This document shows, piece by piece, positions 15,978 to 25,551 of a DNA stretch of 64,000 nucleotides. The translations under genes and the position numbers were made by a program. Within the stretch, counting starts at the first letter, position 1. Every line of letters begins with the position of its first letter. Source of the stretch: Myxococcales bacterium (GTDB taxonomy: Bacteria > Myxococcota_A > Polyangia > Palsa-1104); the NCBI GenBank assembly GCA_003170275.1, contig PNAM01000010.1, positions 321,656 through 385,655 of the forward strand, given 5' to 3'. The notes below the pieces were generated by a model. That model saw nothing but the letters and a program-made list of their open reading frames with translations. It was not told the DNA's origin and ran no database searches.

Positions 15978-18442
15978 GGCTGATCCTTCAAGACGTCCTT
16001 GTAGTCGTCGTCGAGCAGCTTGAGCTCACGCTTGCGCTCGGCGACCAGGCGCGTGGACTCGCGCGAAGACTGATCCTTCAGCGCCCACGCCACGTCGATG
16101 ATGCCCACGTCGGAGCGCACGACGATGTTGTAGAAGCGATTGGCGACCGTGTGGAAGCTGTCCGCCACCACCGCGCCGCCCACGTCGGTCGACTCGTTGG
16201 TGTAGCCGCCCAACGTGTCGCGGAAGGCCACCATGTGCGCCTTCTCCTCGACCAGCGTCGACGCCACGTCCGTCAGGCGCGAATCGAGGATCTCGTCGAT
16301 GCGCACGTTGTACTTGGCGATCTTCTGATCGACGCCGCGTGCGCGCTCGAGGATCGATTCGATCTGATCGGCCTTGGTGCGCTCGGCCGCGCCCATGCGC
16401 GCCTTGACCTCGACGCCGAGGTCGTGCTGCCGCTTGAGCAGCTCTTCGTACTGGCCGCGCAGCTGCTCGGCCGCCTGCATGTCGTTGTCGCCCACGCCCA
16501 CGCTGGAGGCGTGATCGAGGATGTCCTTGCGCACGTCGTCGATGGCCGCGAGCAGCACGTTCATGTCCGAGGTGGTGCCGTCGAGCTCGTTCTTCGACTC
16601 GAGCGGCCGGTTGATCGCGGTGTCCTTGAGCTTGTCGAGCCGCGCGCGCACCACGTCGGCGTTCTTCTCGACCGCGGTCAGGTCCTTGTTGATGTGATCG
16701 TAGAGCTCGGTGTACGGCGCGTTCGCCGCCGGCTCGTTCTGCGGCGCGGGCCCCGGCTGCTGCGGGGGCGGCGCGGGAATGGCGGCCGGGTTCTGCTTGA
16801 CCACCGCGTCCACGTACATCCTGCGCGCCGCCTCGAGCTCGTTCTTCATGGCGTTGATCGCGGTGTTCATGCGCGACGCGCGCTTGTCGAGATCGTTGAA
16901 CGCGGCGCGCGCCTTCTGCTGCCGCTCGACGATGGTCGCCGAGTTGGAGGGCAGCGCCGACAGCTTGGCCTCGAGCCCGGTGCGCTCCTGATCGAGCGCG
17001 TCGAGCTGCGCCTTCTGCACGCCGGCCGCTGGCGCGAACAGCTGCGACTCGCGCACCGCGAGCTGCTTCTTGACGTCGGTGAGCGCGTTGGCGAGCTCGG
17101 CCACCTTGGCGCGCCCCGAGGCCAGCTCGGGGAACACGTTGACGCGCGCCGGTCCGTTGAGCGCCTTCTCCAGCCGCTTGATGATCTCATCGCCTTCGTC
17201 GATCGACTTCTTCAGATCGCTCTCGTCGCCGATCAGCGTCGAGACGCGCACCACCTCGGGCTCGTCCTTGACCCAGCGCTGCGCGCCGGCGGGCAGGATC
17301 GAGACGATGTCGAACTTGGAGAGGTTCTTGGTGATCAGGTCGCGGAAGTACGCGCGCGCGTCGCCGGTGCGGCCGAGCTCGTCGTTGAGCTGCCGGTAGA
17401 TCGGCTCGAACTCGTCGCGCGTGCGGGTGTAGCCGTCGGTGGCCGGGCCGTACTCGTTCTGCCGGATGTGCAGGCTGGCGACGATCAGCTTGACCTCGGG
17501 CGCGAGCGGCGACTCGGGCGCGTTGAGCAGCATCAGATCGAACTGCTGGCGCGCGCGCACGTAGTCCTTGCCCTTGATCGCCACCCAGGCCGACTCGTAG
17601 AGCATGTCGTTGAACTGATCGCTCTTGGTCCCGACCTTGACGTACTCGTCGAGCGCCTGCGTCAACAGGCCGCGCTCGAGCAGGATGCGCGCGGTGGCCA
17701 TGTGCGCCAGATCGACGATGCGCTTCTGCGAGTCGGTCTTGGCCTCTTGCTTGAGGATGTTGGCGAACGCCGCCAGCGCGTCGTCGAGGTGCTCGGCGCC
17801 CATGGCCACGTTGGCCGCGCCGACGAAGTACTGCGCGTGGAAGTAGTAGATGTGCGAGGTGCCGATCGACTTGAGCGCCTCGACCGATTTGTCGAACTGC
17901 CGGCGGAAGTAATAGTACTTGCCCTTGACGTACGGCACCGACGGCAGCTGCTTGTCGACGGTGAGGGTCTCCAGCTTGGTAATGTAGTCCTCGACCGAGG
18001 CGTAGTCGCCGGTGTGCAGCGACAGCTCGATCAGGCGCTGCAGCGCCTCCTGATAGCGGCGGCCGCCTGCGCCCAGCTCGACCACCTTGTGGAAGAACTT
18101 GCCCGACGACAAGAAGTCGCGCTTCAAGTACAGCGAGTCGGCCAGGTAGAACAGCGATTCGGGATAGGCCGCCGAGTTGGGATACTTGTCGACGACGTCG
18201 AAGAGAATGATCGAGGCCGACTCGTAGTTCTTCAGCTCGTAGAGCACCTGGGCGTCGATGAGGCGACGCTCGGCGATCTCCGGCCCCGGCCCGACCGGTG
18301 GACGAAGCTGCTGATTCAGCTCGTACACTCTCGCATCGAGCTCCGTCACCTTACCACCCAGCTGATCGACCTCGTCCGCGCGGACTTGCGCGGGCACGAC
18401 CAGCCCGGTGCCGACCACCAGCGCCAGCAGGATACGATTCAT
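15974..18442 (-). CDS. Periplasmic TPR plus coiled-coil protein of the Glt-like cluster
   Basis: 822 residues with a signal peptide (MNRILLALVVGTGLVVPAQVRA). Residues ~25-55 are a short coiled coil (GGKVTELDARVYELNQQL); residues ~55-380 hold TPR-type repeats (YPESLFYLADSLYLKRDFLSSGKFF). The remainder, ~400-820, is long charged helix with a Pro-rich break near 570 (PAIPAPPPQQPGPAPQ). This mixture suggests an extended structural protein. It starts 6 bp after the upstream gene and ends ATGA-coupled to the large TPR gene. No direct Myxococcus counterpart is assigned with confidence; GltC-like is possible. Confidence 0.8.
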   Translation of the reverse strand: MNRILLALVVGTGLVVPAQVRADEVDQLGGKVTELDARVYELNQQLRPPVGPGPEIAERRLIDAQVLYELKNYESASIILFDVVDKYPNSAAYPESLFYLADSLYLKRDFLSSGKFFHKVVELGAGGRRYQEALQRLIELSLHTGDYASVEDYITKLETLTVDKQLPSVPYVKGKYYYFRRQFDKSVEALKSIGTSHIYYFHAQYFVGAANVAMGAEHLDDALAAFANILKQEAKTDSQKRIVDLAHMATARILLERGLLTQALDEYVKVGTKSDQFNDMLYESAWVAIKGKDYVRARQQFDLMLLNAPESPLAPEVKLIVASLHIRQNEYGPATDGYTRTRDEFEPIYRQLNDELGRTGDARAYFRDLITKNLSKFDIVSILPAGAQRWVKDEPEVVRVSTLIGDESDLKKSIDEGDEIIKRLEKALNGPARVNVFPELASGRAKVAELANALTDVKKQLAVRESQLFAPAAGVQKAQLDALDQERTGLEAKLSALPSNSATIVERQQKARAAFNDLDKRASRMNTAINAMKNELEAARRMYVDAVVKQNPAAIPAPPPQQPGPAPQNEPAANAPYTELYDHINKDLTAVEKNADVVRARLDKLKDTAINRPLESKNELDGTTSDMNVLLAAIDDVRKDILDHASSVGVGDNDMQAAEQLRGQYEELLKRQHDLGVEVKARMGAAERTKADQIESILERARGVDQKIAKYNVRIDEILDSRLTDVASTLVEEKAHMVAFRDTLGGYTNESTDVGGAVVADSFHTVANRFYNIVVRSDVGIIDVAWALKDQSSRESTRLVAERKRELKLLDDDYKDVLKDQP

Positions 18443-18448
18443 GTTCTT

Positions 18449-19243
18449 TTATTTCTTCGCCGCAGGCTTGCCGGCGACGTCTTTGTCGGAGAGCACGGAC
18501 TCGCGGAAGTCCACCGAGGGACGGTCCTTCGGATCCGTGGTCACCGGGTTGCCCTTCTCGTAGCCGACGACCTTCAGCTGGAGCTGCTTGCCCTCGCCGG
18601 CGGTGAAGGTGTGACTCGACTTCGCGGTGAAGCGATAGCCCTTGAGATAGCTGAACAGCCCGTACCCGTTGCCCTGGTAGATCATCTGCACCGAGAGCGT
18701 GTGGTTGCCGGGCACGATGGCGCCGTCGAAGACCTGGATCTCCTTCTTTTCGGCCAGCTTGCCGGTCTCGTCGGTGGCGGCGTAGATCTCGGCGCCGTCC
18801 AGCGCGTACACGTAGCGGACCGGCGTGTACATCGAGCCCATCTCGTTCTTGTGCGTGATGGTCGCGCGCGCGCCGGCGATCACGCCGTGCAGCACGGTCT
18901 CCTTGAGCAGGTTCAGCCGCGCCTTGGAGCGGAAGATCTGCTCCTTGAGCTCGTTGACGTGCCGCTCGAGATCGCGCAGGCGCACCGCGTTCTGACCCGC
19001 GGCGGCCGCGATCGGATTGTTCACTCCGGTCGCCGCCGCAGGGGGCGGCGCCGGTTGCACCGTAGGTGTCGGCGCCGACACGGGTTGGCCGCCAGGCGCC
19101 GGCGTTGCCGCTGGCGCTGCCGAGTTAGCTGCTGGTTGCGACTTCTGGTCGCCTGCCGGATCGGCCGCAAACGCTACGGGCCCCCCCGCCAAAAACGCCA
19201 GACACATCAACACACCTTCAGTGGTCATGTTGGGCCTGCGCAC
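18449..19243 (-). CDS. Secreted coiled-coil protein, first gene of the Glt-like operon
   Basis: 264 residues if started at the GTG at 19243, which has GGAGAG 6 nt upstream; an ATG at 19228 is the alternative and gives a cleaner signal peptide (MTTEGVLMCLAFLAGGPVAFA). After cleavage come an Ala/Pro-rich linker, a short helix (AVRLRDLERHVNELKEQIFRSKARLNLLKE) likely to be coiled coil, and a beta-rich domain with RYVYALDGAEIYAATDETG and VPGNHTLSVQMIYQGNGYGLF. I do not recognise the domain. Its position behind a strong promoter and ahead of three TPR proteins suggests a structural role. Confidence 0.75.
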   Translation of the reverse strand: MRRPNMTTEGVLMCLAFLAGGPVAFAADPAGDQKSQPAANSAAPAATPAPGGQPVSAPTPTVQPAPPPAAATGVNNPIAAAAGQNAVRLRDLERHVNELKEQIFRSKARLNLLKETVLHGVIAGARATITHKNEMGSMYTPVRYVYALDGAEIYAATDETGKLAEKKEIQVFDGAIVPGNHTLSVQMIYQGNGYGLFSYLKGYRFTAKSSHTFTAGEGKQLQLKVVGYEKGNPVTTDPKDRPSVDFRESVLSDKDVAGKPAAKK

Positions 19244-19280
19244 CGGTCACTCTCCACACTATATAGATGGTAGGCGAGCC

Positions 19281-19309
19281 TTTATAACAGACGGTCGTAA
19301 CACGGTCAA
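19281..19309 (-). promoter_or_regulatory. Sigma70-type promoter for the Glt-like operon
   Basis: Reading leftward: TTGACC (19304-19309), a 17-nt spacer, TATAAA (19281-19286). Transcription would start near 19274, about 31 nt before the GTG at 19243. It lies in the 86-bp gap between obg and the operon and should drive all six genes down to 9908. Confidence 0.75.
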
Positions 19310-19329
19310 GCAAGCTATCCCCTTGTCCG

Positions 19330-20328
19330 TCAAGCCTTTAGTTGCTTCCAAAGCGCTTCCAGAATCGGGTTCAGCCCGTCGCGGGTCGCGGCGGACACCG
19401 CGTGCAGCTCGATCCCGCGCGCCGCGAACTGCGCTTTGAGCGCGGGATACGCCTCGCGCGTCTCGGTGACGTCGATCTTGGACAGCGCGACCACCTGCGG
19501 CCGGCGCGCCAGCTCCGGGTCGTACTTCTCGAGCTCGCGATTGATCACGTCGAAGTCCTTGAGCGGCTCGCGTCCCTCTTCATGCGACCGCTCGACCAGG
19601 TGCAACAGCACGCGCGTGCGCTCGACGTGGCGCAGGAATCGATGGCCGAGCCCGTGCCCTTCGGAGGCGCCTTCGATCAGCCCCGGGATATCGGCCAACA
19701 AGAAGCTGCGCGAGCCGGACATCCCGACCACGCCAAGGTTGGGGGTGAGCGTGGTGAACGGATAGTCGGCGATCTTGGGCTTGGCGCGCGAGACCACCGA
19801 GATGAAGGTCGACTTGCCGACGTTGGGATAGCCGAGCAGGCCGACGTCGGCGAGCAGCTTGAGCTCGAGCAGCAGCACACGCTCTTCGCCGAGCGTGCCG
19901 GTCTCGGCGTTGGTCGGCGCCTGGTTGGTCGAGGTGGCGAAGTGGATGTTGCCGCGCCCACCGGTGCCGCCTTGCGCCGCGACGAAGCGCGTGCCCGTGG
20001 CCACCAGATCGGCCAGCACCTCGCCGGTCGCTTCGTCCTTGATGATCGTGCCGACCGGCACGCGCACGATCATGTCCTCGGCGCCCGCGCCATACTTGTC
20101 ACGCCCCATCCCGTGCCCGCCCGACTTGGCCGAGTAGCGCTGCTGGTAGCGAAGATCGAGCAGCGTCGAGAGCTGGTCGTCGGCGAGCAGGATCACCGAG
20201 CCGCCGTTGCCGCCGTCGCCGCCCGACGGTCCGCCGCGCGGCACGAACGGCTCGCGGCGAAAGGTCGCCTTGCCGTCGCCACCGCGACCGGCCTTCACGT
20301 AGATCTTTACTTCGTCGATGAATTGCAT
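19330..20328 (-). CDS. obg: Obg/CgtA ribosome-associated GTPase
   Basis: 332 residues. The glycine-rich Obg fold is at the N-terminus (VKAGRGGDGKATFRREPFVPRGGPSGGDGGNGGSV). The G domain has GYPNVGKST (G1), DIPGLIEGA (G3) and SKID in place of NKxD (G4). There is no extra C-terminal extension, so it is the short proteobacterial form. Obg binds the 50S subunit and links its assembly to growth and stress signals. It follows rplU-rpmA in the conserved order L21-L27-Obg and is presumably transcribed from the rplU promoter. Confidence 0.97.
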   Translation of the reverse strand: MQFIDEVKIYVKAGRGGDGKATFRREPFVPRGGPSGGDGGNGGSVILLADDQLSTLLDLRYQQRYSAKSGGHGMGRDKYGAGAEDMIVRVPVGTIIKDEATGEVLADLVATGTRFVAAQGGTGGRGNIHFATSTNQAPTNAETGTLGEERVLLLELKLLADVGLLGYPNVGKSTFISVVSRAKPKIADYPFTTLTPNLGVVGMSGSRSFLLADIPGLIEGASEGHGLGHRFLRHVERTRVLLHLVERSHEEGREPLKDFDVINRELEKYDPELARRPQVVALSKIDVTETREAYPALKAQFAARGIELHAVSAATRDGLNPILEALWKQLKA

Positions 20329-20350
20329 GGTCCGCGTGGGACCTGGAAGA

Positions 20351-20626
20351 CTACGCGGCGGCTACGGGCGGCTTGACGCTGCAACGGCGGCGGACGGTAC
20401 CCTTGTTCTTGAACTGGGAGTACTCGACCACGCCGTCGATGAGCGCGAAGATGGTGAAGTCGCGGCCGAGGCCGACGTTCTCACCGGGATGAATGACCGT
20501 CCCCTTCTGCCGCACGAGGATGTTGCCGGCGATCACCTGCTCGCCGCCGAAACGCTTGACGCCACGCATCTTCGGGCCGGAGTCGCGGCCGTTGCGTGAA
20601 GCGCCCTGTCCTTTTTTGTGAGCCAT
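20351..20626 (-). CDS. rpmA: 50S ribosomal protein L27
   Basis: 91 residues with the conserved N-terminus [16 protein letters not shown] and the block [29 protein letters not shown]. The flexible N-terminal tail reaches the peptidyl-transferase centre of the 50S subunit. There is no cleavable N-terminal extension of the Firmicutes type. Order rplU-rpmA-obg is universal in bacteria, with 24 bp to rplU and 22 bp to obg. Confidence 0.97.
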   Translation of the reverse strand: MAHKKGQGASRNGRDSGPKMRGVKRFGGEQVIAGNILVRQKGTVIHPGENVGLGRDFTIFALIDGVVEYSQFKNKGTVRRRCSVKPPVAAA

Positions 20627-20650
20627 CTTGGTCTACCTTAGCCTTTGGCC

Positions 20651-20962
20651 TTACGCGCTGATTCCGGTGATCTTGACGGCCGTGAACGGCTGACGATGCC
20701 CGGTCTTGCGGCGGTAGCCCTTGCGGCGGCGATACTTGTAGATGATGAGCTTCTCGCCGCGGCCGTTCTTGACCACCTCGGCGGAGACCGTCGCGCCGGT
20801 CAGCATCGGCTGCCCGACCTTGACGTCGGCACCGTCGGCGACCATCAGCACCGCGTCGAAGGTCACGGTCGCGCCGGGCTCGACGCCCAACTTCTCGACC
20901 TGAATGGTCTCGCCTTCGGAAACCCGGTACTGCTTACCACCTGTCGCGATCACGGCGTACAT
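20651..20962 (-). CDS. rplU: 50S ribosomal protein L21
   Basis: 103 residues starting [25 protein letters not shown] and ending [28 protein letters not shown], the L21 signature with the basic GHRQ region that contacts 23S rRNA. An AGGAG ribosome site lies 10 nt before the ATG. It is the first gene of the rplU-rpmA-obg operon behind the promoter at 20997-21024. Confidence 0.97.
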   Translation of the reverse strand: MYAVIATGGKQYRVSEGETIQVEKLGVEPGATVTFDAVLMVADGADVKVGQPMLTGATVSAEVVKNGRGEKLIIYKYRRRKGYRRKTGHRQPFTAVKITGISA

Positions 20963-20996
20963 GGGAACGTGCTCCTGAGAGGAAACTGAGGCGCGA

Positions 20997-21024
20997 AGTC
21001 TACGTCTTTGCCCTCGAGTGTCAA
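20997..21024 (-). promoter_or_regulatory. Sigma70-type promoter for rplU-rpmA-obg
   Basis: Reading leftward: TTGACA (21019-21024), a 16-nt spacer, TAGACT (20997-21002), giving a start near 20990 and a leader of about 28 nt. The -35 box overlaps the stop codon of the PilZ gene, so the ribosomal operon can be transcribed separately from the long upstream chain. Confidence 0.65.
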
Positions 21025-21341
21025 CCCTTTTTTGCCGCGTCGACCATCTCCGCCAGCACCGCGCCCATGATGCCCGTGAACACGATTCCCATGCCCTCGT
21101 GCGGGCCCTGGGCGTCCCTCAGCCAGACCACCTTGCCGCGCACCATGATCGGCGGATCTTCAGTCTCCACCTGTACTTCCAGATCGATGTCGGTGCCGAT
21201 CGGGAGCGGCTTGGAAGTCCGGATGAACAGCCCGCCGGGCGACAGGTCGGTCACTAGGTCGCGCTGCAGATCGCCGCGGCTCGGGTAGCTCACCTTGAGC
21301 GCCACCGGCATCCGCGCGTGTTGTCGCTTATCGTCGCTCAT
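21021..21341 (-). CDS. Single-domain PilZ protein (c-di-GMP receptor)
   Basis: 106 residues from the ATG at 21341, overlapping the mtnA stop by 4 nt (ATGA). Both halves of the c-di-GMP binding signature are intact: RxxxR at residues 6-10 (RQHAR) and DLSPGG in the D/NxSxxG position. The C-terminal part carries [20 protein letters not shown], typical of the PilZ barrel and of the TIGR02266-type myxobacterial subgroup. It has no output domain, so it probably acts by binding a partner. It is the last gene of the chain that starts with a TonB receptor. Confidence 0.9.
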   Translation of the reverse strand: MSDDKRQHARMPVALKVSYPSRGDLQRDLVTDLSPGGLFIRTSKPLPIGTDIDLEVQVETEDPPIMVRGKVVWLRDAQGPHEGMGIVFTGIMGAVLAEMVDAAKKG

Positions 21342-22339
21342 GAGAACAGTCCCGCCAGCGAGTCTATATAAGGAGGGCGCGCGACGCCCGCCTCCGTGAT
21401 GATAGCCGCGATCAGGACGTTCGGGGTGACGTCGAACGCGGGATTGCGCACGCTCACGCCGTCCGGGGTGATGGCGCGCTCGCCCAGGTGCGTCACCTCG
21501 CGGCCGTCCCGCTCCTCGATCACGATGTGCGCGCCGTCGGGGATGCTGCGGTCGATGGTGGAGCGCGGCGCGGCGACGAAGAACGGCAGCTTGTGCTCGC
21601 GCGCGATCAGCGCCACGCCGTAGGTGCCGATCTTGTTGGCGGTGTCGCCGTTGGCGGCGATCCGATCGGCGCCCACGATCACCGACTGGATCTCGCCCTT
21701 GGACATCAGGTGCGCGGCCATGTTGTCGGTGATCACCGAGACCTCGATGCCGCTCTTTTGCAGCTCCCACGCGGTGAGCCGCGCGCCCTGCAGGAACGGC
21801 CGCGTCTCGTCGGCGATCACCTTGAGCTTGCGGCCGGCCTCGTGCGCCGCGCGCACCACGCCGAGCGCGGTGCCGTAGCCGCCGGTGGCCAGCGCGCCGG
21901 CGTTGCAGTGCGTGAGCACCGTGCCGTCGGGGAGCAGCGGCGCGCCATGCTGACCGATGGCGATGCACGCGGCGATGTCCTCGTAGTGGATCGCCAGCGC
22001 CTCCTTCTCCAACCGCTCGGGCGTGGGCGGCTGCACGCGGCCCATCCGATCGAGCGCCCAGAACAGGTTCACCGCCGTCGGGCGGGTGGCGCGCAGCACC
22101 GCGACCACCTTGTCGAGCGGCTCCTTCTGGCGCGCGCCGAGCGCCACACCGTACGCCGCCGCGCAACCGATCGCCGGCGCGCCGCGCACCACCATCTCCT
22201 TGATCGCGCGCGCCACCGCGCGATAGTCGCGGCATTGCACCCAGGTCTCCTCGTGCGGCAACAGGCGTTGATCGAGCAGCTCCAGCACGCCGTCGTGCCA
22301 GCGCATCGGAGAGAGAACTTTTTCCAGGTCGGGCGTCAT
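21338..22339 (-). CDS. mtnA: Methylthioribose-1-phosphate isomerase (or eIF2B-related sugar-phosphate isomerase)
   Basis: 333 residues from the ATG at 22339, ATGA-coupled to gatB. Landmarks: [32 protein letters not shown] with the catalytic Cys, [12 protein letters not shown] and [20 protein letters not shown] with the catalytic Asp. MtnA interconverts methylthioribose-1-P and methylthioribulose-1-P in methionine salvage; relatives act on 5-deoxyribose-1-P. No other salvage gene is nearby, so its presence here is an orphan case within a gatCAB chain. Confidence 0.93.
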   Translation of the reverse strand: MTPDLEKVLSPMRWHDGVLELLDQRLLPHEETWVQCRDYRAVARAIKEMVVRGAPAIGCAAAYGVALGARQKEPLDKVVAVLRATRPTAVNLFWALDRMGRVQPPTPERLEKEALAIHYEDIAACIAIGQHGAPLLPDGTVLTHCNAGALATGGYGTALGVVRAAHEAGRKLKVIADETRPFLQGARLTAWELQKSGIEVSVITDNMAAHLMSKGEIQSVIVGADRIAANGDTANKIGTYGVALIAREHKLPFFVAAPRSTIDRSIPDGAHIVIEERDGREVTHLGERAITPDGVSVRNPAFDVTPNVLIAAIITEAGVARPPYIDSLAGLFS

Positions 22340-23787
22340 GGTTGTTGGGGTTTCCCATCGTGGAGCAAAAGTCGTTTGAGGATTTCGTTGACCAGCGCAG
22401 GGTTGGCCTTGCCGCCGGTGGCCTTCATCACCTGACCGACGAAGAATCCGAACAGCTTCGCGTTGCCGCCGCGATAGCCTTCGGCGTTTTTCGGATTGGC
22501 GTCGACGGCGGCCCGGCAGGCGGCCTCGAGCGCGATCGGGTCGGTGACCTGCGTGAGCCCTTCGGCCTGCACGATCTCCTTCGCTCCGCGCCCGCTGGTC
22601 CACATCTTTTCGAACACGTCCTTGGCGATCTTGCCCGAGATCGTTCGATCGCCGAGCAGACCGAGCAGCTCGGCCATGGCCGCCGCCGCAACCGGCGAGG
22701 CTGCGATCGACTTGCCGTCGCGGTGCAGCCGGCCGAGCAGCTCCGACGACACCCAGTTGGCGGCCGTCTTGGTCTCGACGCCGCTGGCCAGCACCGCTTC
22801 GAAGTAGTCGGCGACCTCCTTCTCCGCGGTCAGCACCGACGCATCGTAGGGCGACAGCGCGAGCGCCTCCAGGAACCGCGCGCGCCGCTGAATCGGCAGC
22901 TCCGGCAGGGACGCGCGCACCTTCTCGATCCAGTCGGCGCCGACCCGCAGCGGCGGCAGATCCGGCTCGGGAAAGTAGCGATAGTCGTGCGCCTGCTCCT
23001 TGGAGCGCATGGCGTGCGTGGTGCCCTTGTCGGGGTTGAACAGACGGGTCTCCTGGCGTACCTTTTCGCCGCGCTCGAGCACCTCGGTCTGGCGCGCGAT
23101 CTCGACCTCGATCGCCGCCTCGACGTTCTTGAACGAGTTGATGTTCTTGAGCTCGGTGCGCTGGCCGAGCTGCTCGTCACCGACGGGGCGGATGGAGACG
23201 TTGGCGTCGCAGCGCAGTGAGCCCTCCTCCATGTTGCCGTCGGAGATGCCCAGGTAGCGCACCAGCTGGCGGATCGCGCGCAGGTAGGCGGACGCCTCGG
23301 CGGCCGAGCGCACATCGGGCTCCGAGACCACCTCGATGAGCGGCACGCCCGCGCGGTTGAGATCGACCAGCGAGTACGGCGCGCCCGGCACATGCGTGTT
23401 CTTGCCGGCGTCCTCCTCGACGTGGATGCGCGTGAGCCGGACCGAGCGCACGGTGCCGTCGAGCACGAACTCGACCTTGCCGCCTTCGCACAGCGGCTCG
23501 TCGTACTGCGAGATCTGAAAGCCCTTGGGCAGATCGGGATAGAAGTAGTGCTTGCGCGCGAAGCGGCTGAGCGGCCGGATCGAGCAGCCGGTGGCCAGCC
23601 CCATCTTGATCGCGAAGTCGATGGTCGCGCGCGACAGCACCGGCAGCGTGCCCGGCAGCGCGAGCGTGTACGGATCGGTGTGCGTGTTGGGCGCGCCGCC
23701 GAACGCCGCCGAGGCGCGCGTGAACGCCTTGGTCTTCGTGGCCAGCTGCACGTGGCACTCGAGGCCGATCACCGGCTCGAATTTCAC
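22336..23787 (-). CDS. gatB: Asp-tRNA(Asn)/Glu-tRNA(Gln) amidotransferase subunit B
   Basis: 483 residues from a GTG at 23787 that overlaps the gatA stop as [26 protein letters not shown] is the standard GatB opening. Upstream readings in frame run through gatA and are rejected. Conserved [17 protein letters not shown] and [12 protein letters not shown] are present, and the C-terminal YqeY-like tail domain ([33 protein letters not shown]) is complete. GatB holds the misacylated tRNA and activates the Glu or Asp side chain for amidation by ammonia from GatA. Confidence 0.97.
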   Translation of the reverse strand: MKFEPVIGLECHVQLATKTKAFTRASAAFGGAPNTHTDPYTLALPGTLPVLSRATIDFAIKMGLATGCSIRPLSRFARKHYFYPDLPKGFQISQYDEPLCEGGKVEFVLDGTVRSVRLTRIHVEEDAGKNTHVPGAPYSLVDLNRAGVPLIEVVSEPDVRSAAEASAYLRAIRQLVRYLGISDGNMEEGSLRCDANVSIRPVGDEQLGQRTELKNINSFKNVEAAIEVEIARQTEVLERGEKVRQETRLFNPDKGTTHAMRSKEQAHDYRYFPEPDLPPLRVGADWIEKVRASLPELPIQRRARFLEALALSPYDASVLTAEKEVADYFEAVLASGVETKTAANWVSSELLGRLHRDGKSIAASPVAAAAMAELLGLLGDRTISGKIAKDVFEKMWTSGRGAKEIVQAEGLTQVTDPIALEAACRAAVDANPKNAEGYRGGNAKLFGFFVGQVMKATGGKANPALVNEILKRLLLHDGKPQQP

Positions 23788-25238
23788 GAGAGCTCCGGGC
23801 GGCGCGTGTGCCAGTCGGAGAGCTTCTGGTACGCGCCCGCCGCGCGGAAGATCGCCGGCTCGCCGAGCGGCGGGCCGAGCAGCTGCAGCCCGATCGGCAG
23901 GCCTTCGGAAAATCCGCACGGCAGCGACATGCCCGGCAGCCCGGCCAGGTTGCAGGGAATGGTGAACACGTCGGTCAGGTACATCGCCAGCGGATCGGCG
24001 GCCTTCTCGCCCAGCTTGAACGCCACCGTCGGTGACGTCGGCGTGGCGATCACGTCGCAGGTCTCGAACGCGGCGGAGAAATCGCGGCGGATGAGCGTGC
24101 GGACCTTCTGCGCGCGCAGGTAGTAGGCGTCGTAGTAGCCGGCGCGCAGCGCGTAGGTGCCGAGCATGATGCGTCGCTTGACCTCGGCGCCGAAGCCGGC
24201 CGCGCGCGTCCTGGCGTACATCGACGCGAGATTCTCCGACGGGACGCGCAGCCCGTAGCGCACGCCGTCGTAGCGCGCCAGGTTCGACGAGGCCTCGGCG
24301 GTGGCGATCAGGTAGTAGGCGGCGATGCCGTAGTCGGTGTGCGGCAGTGTGATCGGCACCTGCGTCGCGCCCTCCCGGCACAGCGCCTCGATCGCCGCGC
24401 GCACCGGATCGGCGATCGCGGGCGCGGTCTTGGCGAAGTACTCGGCCGGCACGCCGATGCGCAGACCGCGCGGCGACAGATCGCACGCGGCGCGATAGTT
24501 TGGCACCGGCTGGTCGAGCGAGGTCGAGTCGTTCGGATCGTGGCCGGCGACAGCCTCGAGCACCTGCGCGCAGTCGAGCGCCGAGCGGCCAAACGGGCCC
24601 ACCTGATCGAGCGACGACGCGAACGCCACCACCCCGTAGCGCGAGACGCGCCCGTAGGTGGGCTTGATGCCGGTGGTGCCGGTGAGCGCGGCGGGTTGGC
24701 GGATCGAGCCGCCGGTGTCGGTGCCGAGCGTGGCCGCGGCCAGGCCGGCCGAGACCGCCGCCGCCGAGCCGCCCGACGAGCCGCCGGGCACGCGCGACAG
24801 ATCCCACGGGTTGCGCACCGGGCCGTACGCGGAGTTCTCGTTCGACGAGCCCATCGCGAACTCGTCCATGTTGAGCTTGCCGAGGATCACCGCGCCGGCC
24901 TGCTTGAGGCGCGCGACCGCGGTGCCGTCGTAGGGCGGCACCCAGCCCTGCAAGATCTTCGAGCCGGCGGTGGTCTCCACGCCGCGCGTGACGAACAGAT
25001 CTTTGAGCGCCACCGGCACGCCGCCGAGCAGGCCGGGATCTTCGCCGCGCGCGATCTTCTGATCGACCGCCGCCGCCGCCGCCAGCGCGCCCGCTTCGTC
25101 GACGCGGTAGTAGCTGCCGAGCTTGCGATCGATGGCCTGGATCCGATCGAGGTACGCGCGCGCGACCTCGACCGCGGAGACGTCCTTTTCGCGCACCGCC
25201 CGGGCCAGCTCGCCCACGCTGCGGTCGTGCAGGCTCAT
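23784..25238 (-). CDS. gatA: Asp-tRNA(Asn)/Glu-tRNA(Gln) amidotransferase subunit A
   Basis: 484 residues from the ATG at 25238, which shares one base with the gatC TAA. The amidase-signature triad is intact at the usual positions: Lys79 (VALKD), Ser154 (PGGSSGGS) and Ser178 (TDTGGSIRQ). GatA releases ammonia from glutamine for the transamidation done by GatB. Order gatC-gatA-gatB with overlaps of 1 and 4 nt means tight co-translation. Confidence 0.97.
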   Translation of the reverse strand: MSLHDRSVGELARAVREKDVSAVEVARAYLDRIQAIDRKLGSYYRVDEAGALAAAAAVDQKIARGEDPGLLGGVPVALKDLFVTRGVETTAGSKILQGWVPPYDGTAVARLKQAGAVILGKLNMDEFAMGSSNENSAYGPVRNPWDLSRVPGGSSGGSAAAVSAGLAAATLGTDTGGSIRQPAALTGTTGIKPTYGRVSRYGVVAFASSLDQVGPFGRSALDCAQVLEAVAGHDPNDSTSLDQPVPNYRAACDLSPRGLRIGVPAEYFAKTAPAIADPVRAAIEALCREGATQVPITLPHTDYGIAAYYLIATAEASSNLARYDGVRYGLRVPSENLASMYARTRAAGFGAEVKRRIMLGTYALRAGYYDAYYLRAQKVRTLIRRDFSAAFETCDVIATPTSPTVAFKLGEKAADPLAMYLTDVFTIPCNLAGLPGMSLPCGFSEGLPIGLQLLGPPLGEPAIFRAAGAYQKLSDWHTRRPELS

Positions 25239-25534
25239 TATTCCGTGACCTCGATGATCTTCGGCACCTCGAAGAACGCGCCTTGCCGGCACGGCGCATC
25301 GGCCAGCGCGTCGTCGAGGTCGAGGTGCAGGCTCAGCTCGTCGGCGCGCAGCGGCAGCTCGAGCGGCACCGCGTGCGTGGTCGGCTCCACCCCGTCGACG
25401 TTCAGGCCGGCCAGCGTCTCCATGTAGCCGAGGATCGAATCGAGCTCCCGGACCAGCCGGCCGAGCTCGTCGCCGCTCAGCTCGAGACGGGCCAGCATCG
25501 CGGTTTCCTTCACTTCTTCGAGGCTGATCTTCAT
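25238..25534 (-). CDS. gatC: Asp-tRNA(Asn)/Glu-tRNA(Gln) amidotransferase subunit C
   Basis: 98 residues from the ATG at 25534; [24 protein letters not shown] is the normal GatC start. A GTG at 25552 shares one base with the upstream TAG (TAGTG) and would add six residues, in line with the coupled style of this chain. Neither start has a good ribosome site. GatC wraps around GatA and stabilises the complex. The C-terminal [15 protein letters not shown] motif is present. Confidence 0.93.
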   Translation of the reverse strand: MKISLEEVKETAMLARLELSGDELGRLVRELDSILGYMETLAGLNVDGVEPTTHAVPLELPLRADELSLHLDLDDALADAPCRQGAFFEVPKIIEVTE

Positions 25535-25551
25535 CGGACGCGGAACGTACA

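Noticed and set aside
12471..19273. Very long open frames on the + strand (12471-15983 and 15953-19273, over 1100 codons each)
   Set aside because: They lie opposite the TPR operon and translate to Arg/Val/Leu-rich sequence with no domain, the usual mirror of GC-rich genes with G/C in third positions. The leftward frames have signal peptides, TPR repeats, coupling and a promoter.
22336..25299. 987-codon reading for gatB
   Set aside because: Everything before [14 protein letters not shown] is out-of-frame gatA; the GTG at 23787 with GTGA overlap is the natural start.
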